Shown in pieces: positions 46,696 through 55,874 of a stretch of 64,000 bases of DNA (positions are counted from its first letter, which is position 1; the number at the start of each line of letters is the position of its first letter). This DNA is from Bacteroidales bacterium (GTDB taxonomy: Bacteria > Bacteroidota > Bacteroidia > Bacteroidales > UBA932). The stretch is from assembly GCA_021371955.1 (NCBI GenBank), contig JAJFVD010000013.1:1-64000 (forward strand). The letters run 5' to 3'. Under the pieces are notes generated by a model that did not search any database, was not told where the DNA came from, and was given only the letters and a program-made list of their open reading frames with translations. The position numbers were made by a program, and so were the translations under genes.

Positions 46696-46703
46696 CAAAA
46701 ATA
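46696..46703 (-). promoter_or_regulatory. ompA-like gene -7 box
   Basis: Minus-strand TATTTTTG, with ATTG at the -33 position (18 nt). Predicted leader of about 170 nt. Confidence 0.5.
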
Positions 46704-46731
46704 ACAAATAATTTCATTTTACAATAGTTTT

Positions 46732-46769
46732 TAAAAAAAAGAGGGGATTACCAATCTGACAATCCCCTC
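46732..46769 (-). terminator. rpsF-rpsR-rplI operon terminator
   Basis: GAGGGGATT (46741-46749) pairs with AATCCCCTC (46761-46769); on the minus strand eight Ts follow. Confidence 0.88.
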
Positions 46770-46788
46770 CAAAATATTATAAATGAAA

Positions 46789-47241
46789 TTATTCTTCGCC
46801 TACAATCTCTACTTTGATATTAGCTTTGATTTCGCGGTGAAGTTTAATTACAGCATCGTAAATACCTACCTCTTTGATATTTGCTTCTCCAGAAATGGTA
46901 ATGCTTCTGCGGTCAATTTCAAATCCCTTTGCTGCAAGAGCTTCGCCAACCTGAATATTGTTAACTGAACCGAATATTTTACCGGTTGAGCTTACTTTGG
47001 TAGCAAGGGTAACTTGTAATCCTTCAAGTTTTTCTGCAAGTGCTACAGCATCCTGACGGATTTTTGCCTCTTTGTGGGCACGCTGTCTCATGTTTTCGGC
47101 GTGAACCTTCTTTGCAGAAGGGGTTGCCAAAGTTGCAAAACCTTGCGGAATTAGATAATTTGTGGCATAACCGTTACGAACTATAACGATATCATCTTTA
47201 TGGCCAAGGTTCTGAACATCCTGTTTAAGTATAATCTCCAT
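46789..47241 (-). CDS. rplI: 50S ribosomal protein L9
   Basis: 150 aa. Conserved start MEIILKQDVQNLGHKDDIVIVRNGYATNYLIPQG, the N-terminal rRNA-binding domain, then the long central helix and the C-terminal domain. Last gene of the rpsF operon. Length normal (about 148-150). Confidence 0.97.
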   Translation of the reverse strand: MEIILKQDVQNLGHKDDIVIVRNGYATNYLIPQGFATLATPSAKKVHAENMRQRAHKEAKIRQDAVALAEKLEGLQVTLATKVSSTGKIFGSVNNIQVGEALAAKGFEIDRRSITISGEANIKEVGIYDAVIKLHREIKANIKVEIVGEE

Positions 47242-47259
47242 ATTATCTGTCTCCTTAGC

Positions 47260-47532
47260 TTATTTCAATAAATCTGTTACGTATGGGAGCAAAGACAGGT
47301 GTCTTGCTCTTTTCACAGCTTGTGATACCTTCTTCTGGAATTTCAAAGATGTTCCGGTGAGACGACGGGGAAGAATTTTGCCCTGCTCATTGAGAAACCT
47401 CTTGAGGAACTCAGCATCTTTATAATCTACATACTTAATACCTGCTTTCTTGAAGCGGCAGTATTTTTTCTTCTTTACCTCTACTGTTGGAGGGTTAAGA
47501 TAACGAATTTCGTTGTTTAACGGATTTGCCAT
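47260..47532 (-). CDS. rpsR: 30S ribosomal protein S18
   Basis: 90 aa. [28 protein letters not shown] and [27 protein letters not shown] are the S18 signature; forms a heterodimer with S6 on the platform of the 30S subunit. Confidence 0.97.
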   Translation of the reverse strand: MANPLNNEIRYLNPPTVEVKKKKYCRFKKAGIKYVDYKDAEFLKRFLNEQGKILPRRLTGTSLKFQKKVSQAVKRARHLSLLPYVTDLLK

Positions 47533-47544
47533 TTTTCTTCCTCC

Positions 47545-47889
47545 TTAGTTTTTAGTTTCCGATTTGTTAGCTCTTCTTCTCTCCGCATATGCCGCAGCAT
47601 GTTTGTCAAGCGCAAATGTCAGGAAACGGATGATTCTCTCATCACGACGGTACTGTACTTCAAGTTTTGCAACAAATGCAGCATCTGCTTTAAACTCGAT
47701 AAGATGATAAAAACCTGTGGTTTTCTTTTGGATTGGGTAGGCCAGTTTTTTAAGACCCCAATCTTCTTCGTAGACAATTTCACCACCATTTTCAGTGATG
47801 AAGTCACGATACTTTTTTACCGCTTCCTTTATCTGGACCTCAGATAAAACGGGAGTTGCAATGAAAACGGTTTCGTAATGTTTCAACAT
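47545..47889 (-). CDS. rpsF: 30S ribosomal protein S6
   Basis: 114 aa. [17 protein letters not shown] start, [23 protein letters not shown], basic C-terminal tail. First gene of rpsF-rpsR-rplI; ssb/priB, often inserted in other phyla, is absent. Confidence 0.97.
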   Translation of the reverse strand: MLKHYETVFIATPVLSEVQIKEAVKKYRDFITENGGEIVYEEDWGLKKLAYPIQKKTTGFYHLIEFKADAAFVAKLEVQYRRDERIIRFLTFALDKHAAAYAERRRANKSETKN

Positions 47890-47926
47890 ACTCTTTGATT
47901 AATAATTAAATTTGTAAAAAGGGCTG

Positions 47927-47957
47927 CAAATATATGCATTATTTTGAGTCCGTCAAA
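47927..47957 (-). promoter_or_regulatory. rpsF operon promoter, full consensus
   Basis: Minus-strand TTTG (complement of 47954-47957), 19 nt, TATATTTG (complement of 47927-47934). Perfect match; the -33 box abuts the pepD stop codon. Confidence 0.85.
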
Positions 47958-49415
47958 CTATTTTTTAACAGGGGCTGCTTTAAGCACCTCAACAACATAG
48001 TTCCACCACTTATCAACTGTTTGAATGTTAACTCTTTCGTCCGGAGAGTGAGGGGAACGGATTGTTGGACCGCATGAAATCATATCCCAGTTCGGATAAG
48101 TTCCGCCAAGGATACCGCACTCAAGCCCTGCGTGAATTGCCATAACCTTAGGCTCTGTTCCGTATAGTTTTTTGTAAACATCCTTCATTGTGCTCAGAAT
48201 AGCTGAGTTCATGTCTGGCTTCCATCCCGGATACCCGCCTGTCAATTCTACTTTTGCACCTGCAAGTTCGAAAACAGAGCTCAAAGATGCGCCAAGCATA
48301 TCTTTTGCAGAATCCACCGAGCTTCTCATGAGACATTTAACAGCTATCACGCCATTTTCCGATTTAACAATTGCAAGGTTGTTTGAAGTTTCAACAAGAC
48401 CCGGCACTGCATCACTCATTCTCTCAACTCCGTTTGGACATGCATAAACAGCAAGTACAGCATTGAGTGCAGTTTTTGCATCAATTACTTTTGCAGGAGT
48501 TTCACAAGGAACCAGAGTTACATTAACATCAGGGTCTTGTGCAGACAGTTCGAATTTCATTCCGGCCAAATGTTCTTCAACGATTTTCATTGCAGCAGCT
48601 TCCTTGCTTTTTGGTAAAGCCAGAACAGCAAATGCCTCTCTTGGAATTGCATTGCGCAGGCTTCCGCCTTCAATTGAAGCAACCCTTGCACCAAGTTCTT
48701 TAATGAGAGGAAGAAGTACTCTTACCATCGATTTATTTGCATTGCCCCTGCCAAGGATAATATCCATTCCGGAGTGACCGCCCTTTAAACCTGTAATTGA
48801 AAGTTTGTATCCTGTCATTCCTGCAGGAACAGCTTCTTCGGTATATGTGAATTTTGCAGTTGCATCCAGTCCGCCGGCGCATCCTACATATAGTTCACCT
48901 TCATCTTCCGAGTCAAGGTTAATTAGTATGTCTCCTTTAAGAATACCCGGCTTAAGAAGGCGCGCTCCTGTCATGCCTGTCTCCTCATCAATTGTAAAGA
49001 GAGCCTCAACAGGTCCGTGAACCAGATCCTTAGCTTCAAGAACTGCCATGGCAACAGCAAGTCCCATTCCGTTGTCTGCGCCAAGGGTAGTACCGGTGGC
49101 ATATACCCACTCATCTACAATTCTTGGAATGATAGGGTCTGTTTCAAAGTCGTGAACTTTATCGCTGTTTTTCTGAGGAACCATATCGATATGGGCCTGG
49201 AGGATAATTCCTTTACGGTTCTCCATCCCCGGTGTGGCCGGTTTGCGTATAATTACATTGCCAATTTCATCTTTGATTGTTTCCAGGCCAAGATCCCTGC
49301 CGAATTTTTCTAAAAACAGGACAGCCTTGCCCTCTTTTTTAGACGGGCGGGGAATTTGAGTGAGTGAATGGAAATTTTTCCACACTCTTGTTGGTTTTAA
49401 TTCTGAAATACTCAT
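47958..49415 (-). CDS. pepD: Aminoacyl-histidine dipeptidase PepD
   Basis: 485 aa, M20 metallopeptidase. ILQAHIDMVPQ (about 72-82, first zinc ligand), TTLGADNGMGLAVAMAV, the catalytic IDEETGMTGA, and GGHSGMDI in the dimerisation domain. Cleaves Xaa-His dipeptides such as carnosine, so it feeds the hut pathway and general peptide use. Length normal for PepD (about 485). Its 3' end houses the rpsF promoter box. Confidence 0.95.
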   Translation of the reverse strand: MSISELKPTRVWKNFHSLTQIPRPSKKEGKAVLFLEKFGRDLGLETIKDEIGNVIIRKPATPGMENRKGIILQAHIDMVPQKNSDKVHDFETDPIIPRIVDEWVYATGTTLGADNGMGLAVAMAVLEAKDLVHGPVEALFTIDEETGMTGARLLKPGILKGDILINLDSEDEGELYVGCAGGLDATAKFTYTEEAVPAGMTGYKLSITGLKGGHSGMDIILGRGNANKSMVRVLLPLIKELGARVASIEGGSLRNAIPREAFAVLALPKSKEAAAMKIVEEHLAGMKFELSAQDPDVNVTLVPCETPAKVIDAKTALNAVLAVYACPNGVERMSDAVPGLVETSNNLAIVKSENGVIAVKCLMRSSVDSAKDMLGASLSSVFELAGAKVELTGGYPGWKPDMNSAILSTMKDVYKKLYGTEPKVMAIHAGLECGILGGTYPNWDMISCGPTIRSPHSPDERVNIQTVDKWWNYVVEVLKAAPVKK

Positions 49416-49450
49416 TATGTATAGTTTTAAAATTTATTATAATAATTCTA

Positions 49451-50524
49451 TTATTTTCCTGTTGCAATCTCTATTGGAAAAGAGAGCATACTTCCAAGCT
49501 GATAGACAGCCACTCTTGTCTGAAGAAGAAGATTCTGGCCATCGGAAACCCTTGCGTTCATTATAGCAGGTTTTCTGTAAAGTATTCTTCCTTTTGCCAG
49601 TGTGAGGTCCATATTTACTTTTGAAGCATTGTCCCCGTCCTGGATAAGTTCCAGCACGACCGGCCTGCCGGATACATTATCAGAAGTAAGGAGCCCCTGA
49701 CTTTCTGAAATCCTGAAGGCAACATAAAATTGCTTTGTATTTTCTGCTTTAGGCACAACATCAAACTCCATCTTTTGAGTGTCAGAAACACTTTTACCTG
49801 TAAAGAGGGTGAGATATTCATCTTCAAGCCTGTTTATTTCATCTATTGCCGCTCTTAATGCATCTCCGCTGAATGTTGCATCGGTTTCGCCTGTTATAAT
49901 TTCCATTCTTTTTGTTCTGAGACGGAAAATAAGACCCGCTGTCTCTTCTGCTCTTTTTTCAAGGCTTTTTTCCACAACCTGACTCTGCTGAACAGGAACT
50001 CTCTCCAAACCTGTAGCTGTCTGGACGGTTTTGTACAGAGTAGTGTTTACGCTTGTAAGGTTTGATGTCGACTGGCTCTTTTCAAACGCAGCCATATCCG
50101 CTTTAGCAGGGAACCTCATGCTCCCTCCTTTTGCAACACGTGAATCGGACCAGATAATAAGGCCCTGACTTGTCATTTCAAGAAAATTTGCAGAGGCTGT
50201 TTTCGAGTTTCCAATGTTGAGGGCGATATTGGAACTGCGGTCGGCTTCTGTATACGGAATAAGCTGAACTGAACTAAGAGTATATATTTCGCCGCTGGTT
50301 TCGCGTGCCTGAATTCCTAAGTATTTTTGAGCATATTTCGCATAAGGGCCTGCAATGAAGGACTCGTGAGCTGCTTCTGCAACAAAACGAAAAGAGGTAA
50401 GGGGTAATGAGTATACGATAGCACCCTGAGGGACTGCCTCGCCCGGTGCCAGAACCTGAGATTTTCCATTTATAAAAACAAAAAGAGCAACTATAGTTAC
50501 CGTTAACTTTAAAAACCTGTTCAT
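49451..50524 (-). CDS. DUF4831-family exported protein
   Basis: 357 aa from the ATG at 50524. An in-frame ATG at 50572 is rejected: the -7 box (50560-50567) lies inside that extension and the shorter start opens directly with a signal peptide (MNRFLKLTVTIVALFVFING...). Mature part matches DUF4831 from Bacteroidota: IVYSLPLTSFRFVAEA and YAKYAQKYLGIQA near residues 35-75. Function unknown; beta-rich C-terminal half. Confidence 0.8.
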   Translation of the reverse strand: MNRFLKLTVTIVALFVFINGKSQVLAPGEAVPQGAIVYSLPLTSFRFVAEAAHESFIAGPYAKYAQKYLGIQARETSGEIYTLSSVQLIPYTEADRSSNIALNIGNSKTASANFLEMTSQGLIIWSDSRVAKGGSMRFPAKADMAAFEKSQSTSNLTSVNTTLYKTVQTATGLERVPVQQSQVVEKSLEKRAEETAGLIFRLRTKRMEIITGETDATFSGDALRAAIDEINRLEDEYLTLFTGKSVSDTQKMEFDVVPKAENTKQFYVAFRISESQGLLTSDNVSGRPVVLELIQDGDNASKVNMDLTLAKGRILYRKPAIMNARVSDGQNLLLQTRVAVYQLGSMLSFPIEIATGK

Positions 50525-50559
50525 CTGCGAATAATTATAATTTATATTTGTATAGCTAA

Positions 50560-50587
50560 CAAAGTTATCCATTTTTTACTATTTTTG
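50560..50587. promoter_or_regulatory. Divergent promoters for DUF4831 (-) and POT transporter (+)
   Basis: Minus-strand TAACTTTG (complement of 50560-50567) and plus-strand TATTTTTG (50580-50587). No TTTG at the 19-nt spacing on either side. Confidence 0.55.
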
Positions 50588-50630
50588 CGTACTTAACTGC
50601 AAATTTTTAACTAAAATTATATAAATAACT

Positions 50631-52241
50631 ATGTTTAAAAACCATCCAAAAGGACTTCTTGCAGCTGCCCTCACAAATATGGGTGAGCGCTTCGGTTTCT
50701 ACATCATGATGGCAATTCTCACATTGTTCATCTCATCAAAATTTGGTTTATCGGAAACCACAACCGGATTTATATACTCGGCATTCTATGCCTCTATATA
50801 TATTCTGGCACTTGTGGGAGGTCTTATTGCAGACAAAACCCGCAACTACAAACGAACAATTATGTGGGGCCTGATTCTTATGGCTGTAGGTTATGCAATT
50901 ATTGCTGTTCCAACCAAGACGCCTGTTGACAATCTGCCTGTTGCTCTTGCAATTACATGCTTAGGCTTGCTTGTTATAGCATTTGGTAACGGACTTTTCA
51001 AAGGCAACCTCCAGGCAATAGTAGGCCAAATGTATGACAAGAAAGACTACAAAGACAGTATTGCAAAGGAGTTTGGTGTTGACGAAAACGGTAAACCGAG
51101 AAGAGACATGAGAGATGCCGGTTACCAGCTTTTCTACATGTTTATCAACATCGGCGGATTTTTTGCACCATTTATAGCCATTGCTGTAAGAAACTGGTGG
51201 CTAAAAACCAACGGGTTTGATTATAATGCCCAGCTTCCTGAACTTGCCCACCAGTACATTGGCAACCAGGCTTCAATGAGTGCCGAGCAGCTAAGCAATC
51301 TTACCACCTACGCTTCACAGGTTACATTGGACGGTTCTCCGGTTGCAGATTTAATGGCATTTAGCAATCGCTATCTGGACGTTTTCAATAGAGGTTTCCA
51401 CTTTGCTTTTATTGCAACAATAGTTGCCATTTTCATCTCGTTTATTATTTATATGATAAACAAGAATCAGTTTCCGGATCCTGCTGCCACAAAGGTTAAG
51501 AGTAAAGACAACAAGAGTGTTTCAAAAGAAGAAATCACCATGGCTGCCTCAGAAATCAGACAAAGAATATATGCGTTATTTGCAGTATTTGGTGTTGTAA
51601 TTTTCTTCTGGTTCTCTTTCCACCAAAACGGCTATTCGCTTACATACTTTGCAAGGGACTATATCAACCTGAATATAATCAACATAGATTTAGGATTCAC
51701 ATCCATTAAGGGTGCCGAAATCTTCCAGTCTGTAAACCCATTCTTTGTAGTGTTCCTTACACCTATCATTATGTGGTTTTTTGGCACAATGAGAAAAAAA
51801 GGCAATGAGCCGTCTACTCCTAAAAAGATTGCAATAGGTATGGGAATTGCTGCTTTTGCATATATTTTCCTCCTTATCGTTTCAATGGCTTTACCTGATA
51901 AATCTGCTCTCGTTAACATGTCCGGGGATAGCCTTTCAGCTATGAAACTTACTCCATGGGTGCTGGTAGGGATGTACTTTATTCTTACTGTTGCCGAACT
52001 ATTTATTTCGCCTCTTGGGCTTTCGTTTGTTTCAAAAGTTGCTCCTCCTCACCTTCAGGGATTGATGCAGGGAGCCTGGCTTGCCGCTACAGCTATAGGA
52101 AACTCTATTCTTTTCATTGGAGGCCTTCTTTATACTTCAGTTCCTCTTTGGGCTTGCTGGATGGTATTTGCTGTCGCATGCTCGCTATCGATGCTGGTGA
52201 TGCTCTCCATGGTCAAATGGCTTGAAAGGGTTGCGAAATAA
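50631..52241 (+). CDS. POT/PTR-family proton-coupled peptide transporter
   Basis: 536 aa, about 12-14 membrane helices. The family signature near the N-terminus reads NMGERFGFY: the second Glu and Arg of ExxERFxYY are kept, but the first Glu is Asn (residue 16), as is common among Bacteroidota members. A second conserved part is GNGLFKGNLQ in helix 4. Imports di- and tripeptides with protons, matching the proteases and PepD here. Carries a larger insert (about 125-250) between helices. Confidence 0.92.
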   Translation: MFKNHPKGLLAAALTNMGERFGFYIMMAILTLFISSKFGLSETTTGFIYSAFYASIYILALVGGLIADKTRNYKRTIMWGLILMAVGYAIIAVPTKTPVDNLPVALAITCLGLLVIAFGNGLFKGNLQAIVGQMYDKKDYKDSIAKEFGVDENGKPRRDMRDAGYQLFYMFINIGGFFAPFIAIAVRNWWLKTNGFDYNAQLPELAHQYIGNQASMSAEQLSNLTTYASQVTLDGSPVADLMAFSNRYLDVFNRGFHFAFIATIVAIFISFIIYMINKNQFPDPAATKVKSKDNKSVSKEEITMAASEIRQRIYALFAVFGVVIFFWFSFHQNGYSLTYFARDYINLNIINIDLGFTSIKGAEIFQSVNPFFVVFLTPIIMWFFGTMRKKGNEPSTPKKIAIGMGIAAFAYIFLLIVSMALPDKSALVNMSGDSLSAMKLTPWVLVGMYFILTVAELFISPLGLSFVSKVAPPHLQGLMQGAWLAATAIGNSILFIGGLLYTSVPLWACWMVFAVACSLSMLVMLSMVKWLERVAK

Positions 52242-52266
52242 TCCTTTTGTTTAAATATTTTAAATG

Positions 52267-52300
52267 CTGCCGCAGTCGTTTTGATTGCGGCAGTTTTTTT
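52267..52300 (+). terminator. POT transporter terminator
   Basis: CTGCCGCAGT pairs with ATTGCGGCAG (one G-T) around CGTTTTG, followed by a run of seven Ts. Confidence 0.9.
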
Positions 52301-52323
52301 GTACCCTGTACTTCATTGGTAAC

Positions 52324-52380
52324 CAATCAGATTCTCCAAACAAAGAGACATAATGTCTCTTTGTTTGGAGAATCTGATTG
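52324..52380. repeat. Type B palindrome, copy 3 (57-bp perfect)
   Basis: Two 28-nt arms (52324-52351 and 52353-52380) are exact reverse complements with a single central base. The core AAACAAAGAGACAT matches type B copies at 11249 and 26774; the outer AATCAGATTCTCC arms are unique to this copy. Non-coding, between the POT terminator and the HAD gene. Confidence 0.88.
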
Positions 52381-52391
52381 ATAATGTGAGA

Positions 52392-52458
52392 CTTGAACAA
52401 TGTGGGAAACTTCTGGGTACCTGGGTGTCGTGGCACGATAAGTGGCATATTGTTCGAG
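52392..52458. repeat. Second hairpin next to type B copy 3
   Basis: CTTGAACAATGTG (52392-52404) pairs with CATATTGTTCGAG (52446-52458) in RNA, 13 bp with two G-U wobbles around a 41-nt loop. Its position beside a type B palindrome recalls the type C inverted repeat at 26527-26630. Confidence 0.55.
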
Positions 52459-52467
52459 CCTTTTGAA

Positions 52468-52475
52468 TATATTTG
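52468..52475 (+). promoter_or_regulatory. -7 box of the HAD/nitroreductase pair
   Basis: TATATTTG, 21 nt before the ATG at 52497. It overlaps a TTG at 52473, which argues against that TTG as start. Confidence 0.55.
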
Positions 52476-52496
52476 CAATCTGACAGACAATTAAAC

Positions 52497-53207
52497 ATGG
52501 AAACAGGTAAAAAATTCAACAGTAATATAAAACTTATAGCCTTTGATGCCGATGATACATTGTGGGAAAACGAACTTCACTACAGGAGAGCAGAGGAGCG
52601 TTTTGGGAAGATGATGGAGAAATATTGCAGTGCAGAGGCTGCCAACGAGATGTTGCTGAGGGTCGAGAAGGACAACCTTCCTCTTTTGGGCTACGGTTCA
52701 AAGCCATTTATTATTTCTCTTATCGAATGTGGAATTGAGATAAGCGGTGGGACTCTCACCAACGAAGATATCCTTAAGCTTATATCGATTGGGAAGGATA
52801 CGATTGGCCGTGAGATGGCCCTCTACCCACAGGCAGAGAGTGTACTTAAAAAACTCTCCGGTAAATACCAGCTTTCGCTTGCAACAAAGGGCGACCTCAA
52901 GGAACAGGAGTCAAAAATTGCCCGTTCCGGGCTTAAAAAATACTTCTCTCATATAGAGATTATGAGTGAGAAGAATTCCGAAAATTACATGAAAATTGTT
53001 CGTCTCCACAACATAGAACCCGAACAGTTTCTTATGGTTGGAAATTCATTCAAATCCGATATCCTGCCTGTTCTGGAAATAGGTGCAAATGCAGCATATA
53101 TCCCCTCCGAAATTATATGGGCACACGAAGTTACAGAGGAGATTGACCATCCCAGACTAACTAAAGCAATTGATTTAAACGACTTATTAACTCTATTTGA
53201 ATTATGA
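52497..53207 (+). CDS. HAD-family hydrolase
   Basis: 236 aa from ATG at 52497. Nucleophile/acid motif FDADDTLWENE (Asp at about 15 and 17), LATKGD with Ser/Thr motif II, and MVGNSFKSDI for motif IV. Typical haloacid-dehalogenase phosphatase with a helical cap; substrate not predictable. Its TGA overlaps the next ATG (ATGA), so it is coupled to the nitroreductase. Confidence 0.9.
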   Translation: METGKKFNSNIKLIAFDADDTLWENELHYRRAEERFGKMMEKYCSAEAANEMLLRVEKDNLPLLGYGSKPFIISLIECGIEISGGTLTNEDILKLISIGKDTIGREMALYPQAESVLKKLSGKYQLSLATKGDLKEQESKIARSGLKKYFSHIEIMSEKNSENYMKIVRLHNIEPEQFLMVGNSFKSDILPVLEIGANAAYIPSEIIWAHEVTEEIDHPRLTKAIDLNDLLTLFEL

Positions 53208-53773
53208 TACCATTCAGACAAAACAGAAGCTACAGAAGGTTTTTCCAAAGTGAATCCATTACTACAGAGCAGTTGAAAATGATGGTAGATGCTGCCAGAC
53301 TTTCGCCCTCGTCAAGAAATGTTCAGCCTATAAAATTCTATATAAGCAACGATTGCGACATGAACAGTAAAATATATCCCAACCTGGGATGGGCCGGTTA
53401 CCTGAAAGAGTGGGACGGTCCGGTTGAAGGAGAAAGACCTTCGGCTTATATAATACTTCTTCATGACACCAATATATCTCAGGGATATTCCTGCGATAAC
53501 GGCATATTCGCCCAGAGCATTCTTCTTCAGGCAGTGGATCTCGGTTTTGGAGGATGTATGATAGCTACATTTAAAAAGGAGCCGCTCTCGCAGCTCCTTA
53601 AATTGCCGGAACATCTTGTTCCAATTCTTGTTATTGCCCTCGGAAAACCAAAAGAGGTTGTAGTCGTAGACGACATTAAGGAGGGCGATTTCAAATACTG
53701 GCGGGACGACCAGCAGAATCATCATGTACCAAAGCGCACTCTGGAAGAGCTCATTTACACTCCGGGAAAATAA
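53204..53773 (+). CDS. Nitroreductase-family flavoprotein
   Basis: 189 aa. FMN-binding nitroreductase fold: RNRSYRRFF at 6-14, LSPSSRNVQPIKFY (about 36-49), and GFGGCMIATFKK near 126-137. Likely an NAD(P)H-dependent flavin reductase acting on nitro or quinone compounds. Slightly short, similar to Bacteroidota single-domain members. Convergent with the TonB-receptor gene (10-nt gap). Confidence 0.9.
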   Translation: MIPFRQNRSYRRFFQSESITTEQLKMMVDAARLSPSSRNVQPIKFYISNDCDMNSKIYPNLGWAGYLKEWDGPVEGERPSAYIILLHDTNISQGYSCDNGIFAQSILLQAVDLGFGGCMIATFKKEPLSQLLKLPEHLVPILVIALGKPKEVVVVDDIKEGDFKYWRDDQQNHHVPKRTLEELIYTPGK

Positions 53774-53783
53774 TATACAGAAC

Positions 53784-55862
53784 CTACAGCGTTATGTTAA
53801 GCTGGGTATAGATGTATCTTCCTATTGAATACTGCGAAGAGGCATCCTGATAACGCTTGTTGAACAGGTTGTTTGCACCCAGGTTTAATGTAAACATACT
53901 GTTAAAGTTGTGCCAGATTTTCATATTAAATATTCCGTATGCTGGAATGTTATTAAAGTACTTGTCTGTATCGGGCGAATTCTGCGAATCCATAAATTGA
54001 GAACTCAGGTGGCTGTAAACAGCTGTTATGTTTACAATCCCGTTTCTCCAGGTCACTCCGGAATTAACCATGTGTTTTGGCGTAAAAGTCAAATATTTTC
54101 CGGTTATGTCCACATCTCCAAACAATGTGTTTGCCTTATAATCAACAATTACGGAGTGTGTATAGCTGTAGTTAGCAAAAATGTCCAGTCCTTTTACTGG
54201 TGAATAGTTTACATCTATCTCCCCACCATATATTTCCACTTTTCCAATATTTTGCATACTCAGCAATGGGCGGTATTTATTACCCATTTTTATTTTCTCC
54301 CCTGTATTTACTGCATAGTGAAAATCGCTTCCCATTGAATAATAAACAGAAGGAGAAACAGTGAGTGAGCGAGCCACGGTAAAATCTCCTCCGGCCTCAT
54401 AAGTATTAATATGTTCGGGCTTTAGTGCTGTATTTGCCAGAATTACTCCTCCGCTGATCGCACCTGTTCTGGTCATATCTTCTAATGTTCCCGGACGGAA
54501 CCCTCTTGAAGCAGATGCATAGACTCTTCCCTTTTCCCCTACTCCATATCGGAGAGCAAGCTTAGGGCTCAATGCCTGCCAGTTTGCATTATTAAGCGAT
54601 CCTGTATACGGGTTTAGATACGAAGTTACGGATGTTCCTCCTTCGATTGAAAATCCTCCGTTGTTAAACCAGACCAAATCGCCGCGAAGAGACGGAACAA
54701 TTGTGAGCCTGTCCGACAATAAGCGGATTTCGTCTAACAGGTAGAGAGACACAGAATTGCTGTTTCCTTTATTGATTACAACGTCTGTTGATGTTCTGTA
54801 AATGTCGCGGCCGTCTACTTTTCCGCCCTTGAACTCAACTCCTGCACCAATGGAATTATTCTTTATCCCTTCGTAGTTATATGAGAACCATGCTCCATAG
54901 TCGCTTCTGTTTACGTCTACATCAAAAATATCCGAGCCTTTCCATTTTATTTCTGTATACTTTTCTGTGGAAAGAAATGATGTAAAGTTCCATGAAGAAG
55001 AGCCCTCTTTACCAGAATAACTTAATCTGTAATTGGAATTGATATAATGGTTAACTCCGTCAATCACTCCCGAGGGGCTGTAAATCCGCTCCCCTTTTCC
55101 TCTTAAAGCGTCTGTAATGTTAAAGTCAATTTTTAAAGTGTTATTCTCATTAATCCGGTAACCGGCAATGGCTCCTGCACTTTTTTCGTTAAGCGACAGG
55201 TTTATGGTTGTCGAATCCGGCTTGTTACTTGAATTATAGCCATCGCTTTTGCGTGCAAAACCATTTAAGCCCACGTAAAATTTACCTTTTTTCAGGGTAA
55301 CATTTGCTCTTGTCCCAATGGTATTGAAGCTCCCGAAGTCGCTTTGCAAGAACGCGCGAAAACCATCATTTACCTCTTTTGTTATGTAATTTATGGTGCC
55401 GCCCATTGCGTTGCCTCCATAAATATTTGAGTTTGGACCCTTTACAACTTCCACTCTGTCAATAAGAGCAGTATTTATCATCGCAAAGTTTGCGCTCCCT
55501 GTTGAAGTTTTATTTATAGGAACTCCGTCAATCATTATGAGTGTCCTGGCCTGTTCTTTGCCAACTCCACGGCCGTTAATTGATACATGTTTGTCAAAAA
55601 TGCCAAAGTTTCTTGTTACAAACATCCCCGAAACGCCTCTGAGAATATCATCGGCATTGAGAATGGAATTTGACCTGATGCTTTGAATTGGAATCGATAT
55701 GATCCTGACCGGAGTTTTGATTAATTCTCTGCTTGTTTTTGTTGCACTAATAACAACATTGTTAAGATTGTAAATTTTTGCTGTGTCCCCCTGCTGGGCA
55801 AACGCCCCACACAGAGGTGTGAGGACAAAAAAGGCGAATAGTCCTGTTGTCTTAAAATTCAT
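53784..55862 (-). CDS. TonB-dependent outer-membrane receptor, linked to oxyanion genes
   Basis: 692 aa. Signal peptide ending at AFAQ (about 23), plug (about 35-155) with DDILRGVSGMFVTRN, LIMIDGVPIN and VEVVKGPNSNIYGGNAMGGTINYITK, then a barrel ending in YTQLNITL. No carboxypeptidase-like N-domain, so it is of the classical siderophore/cobalamin type, not SusC. It follows wtpA by 12 nt in an operon with modE-like and a pterin-domain-like lipoprotein, which suggests that it imports tungstate/molybdate or a chelate across the outer membrane; this is inference from context. Confidence 0.92.
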   Translation of the reverse strand: MNFKTTGLFAFFVLTPLCGAFAQQGDTAKIYNLNNVVISATKTSRELIKTPVRIISIPIQSIRSNSILNADDILRGVSGMFVTRNFGIFDKHVSINGRGVGKEQARTLIMIDGVPINKTSTGSANFAMINTALIDRVEVVKGPNSNIYGGNAMGGTINYITKEVNDGFRAFLQSDFGSFNTIGTRANVTLKKGKFYVGLNGFARKSDGYNSSNKPDSTTINLSLNEKSAGAIAGYRINENNTLKIDFNITDALRGKGERIYSPSGVIDGVNHYINSNYRLSYSGKEGSSSWNFTSFLSTEKYTEIKWKGSDIFDVDVNRSDYGAWFSYNYEGIKNNSIGAGVEFKGGKVDGRDIYRTSTDVVINKGNSNSVSLYLLDEIRLLSDRLTIVPSLRGDLVWFNNGGFSIEGGTSVTSYLNPYTGSLNNANWQALSPKLALRYGVGEKGRVYASASRGFRPGTLEDMTRTGAISGGVILANTALKPEHINTYEAGGDFTVARSLTVSPSVYYSMGSDFHYAVNTGEKIKMGNKYRPLLSMQNIGKVEIYGGEIDVNYSPVKGLDIFANYSYTHSVIVDYKANTLFGDVDITGKYLTFTPKHMVNSGVTWRNGIVNITAVYSHLSSQFMDSQNSPDTDKYFNNIPAYGIFNMKIWHNFNSMFTLNLGANNLFNKRYQDASSQYSIGRYIYTQLNITL

Positions 55863-55874
55863 ATATTTTAAAGT

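Noticed and set aside
50525..50572. 16-codon N-terminal extension of the DUF4831 gene
   Set aside because: The -7 box lies inside it and it would bury the signal peptide.
53784..55862. Cobalamin (BtuB) receptor
   Set aside because: No cobalamin riboswitch precedes the operon and the partners are oxyanion genes; B12 or siderophore use is not excluded by sequence alone.
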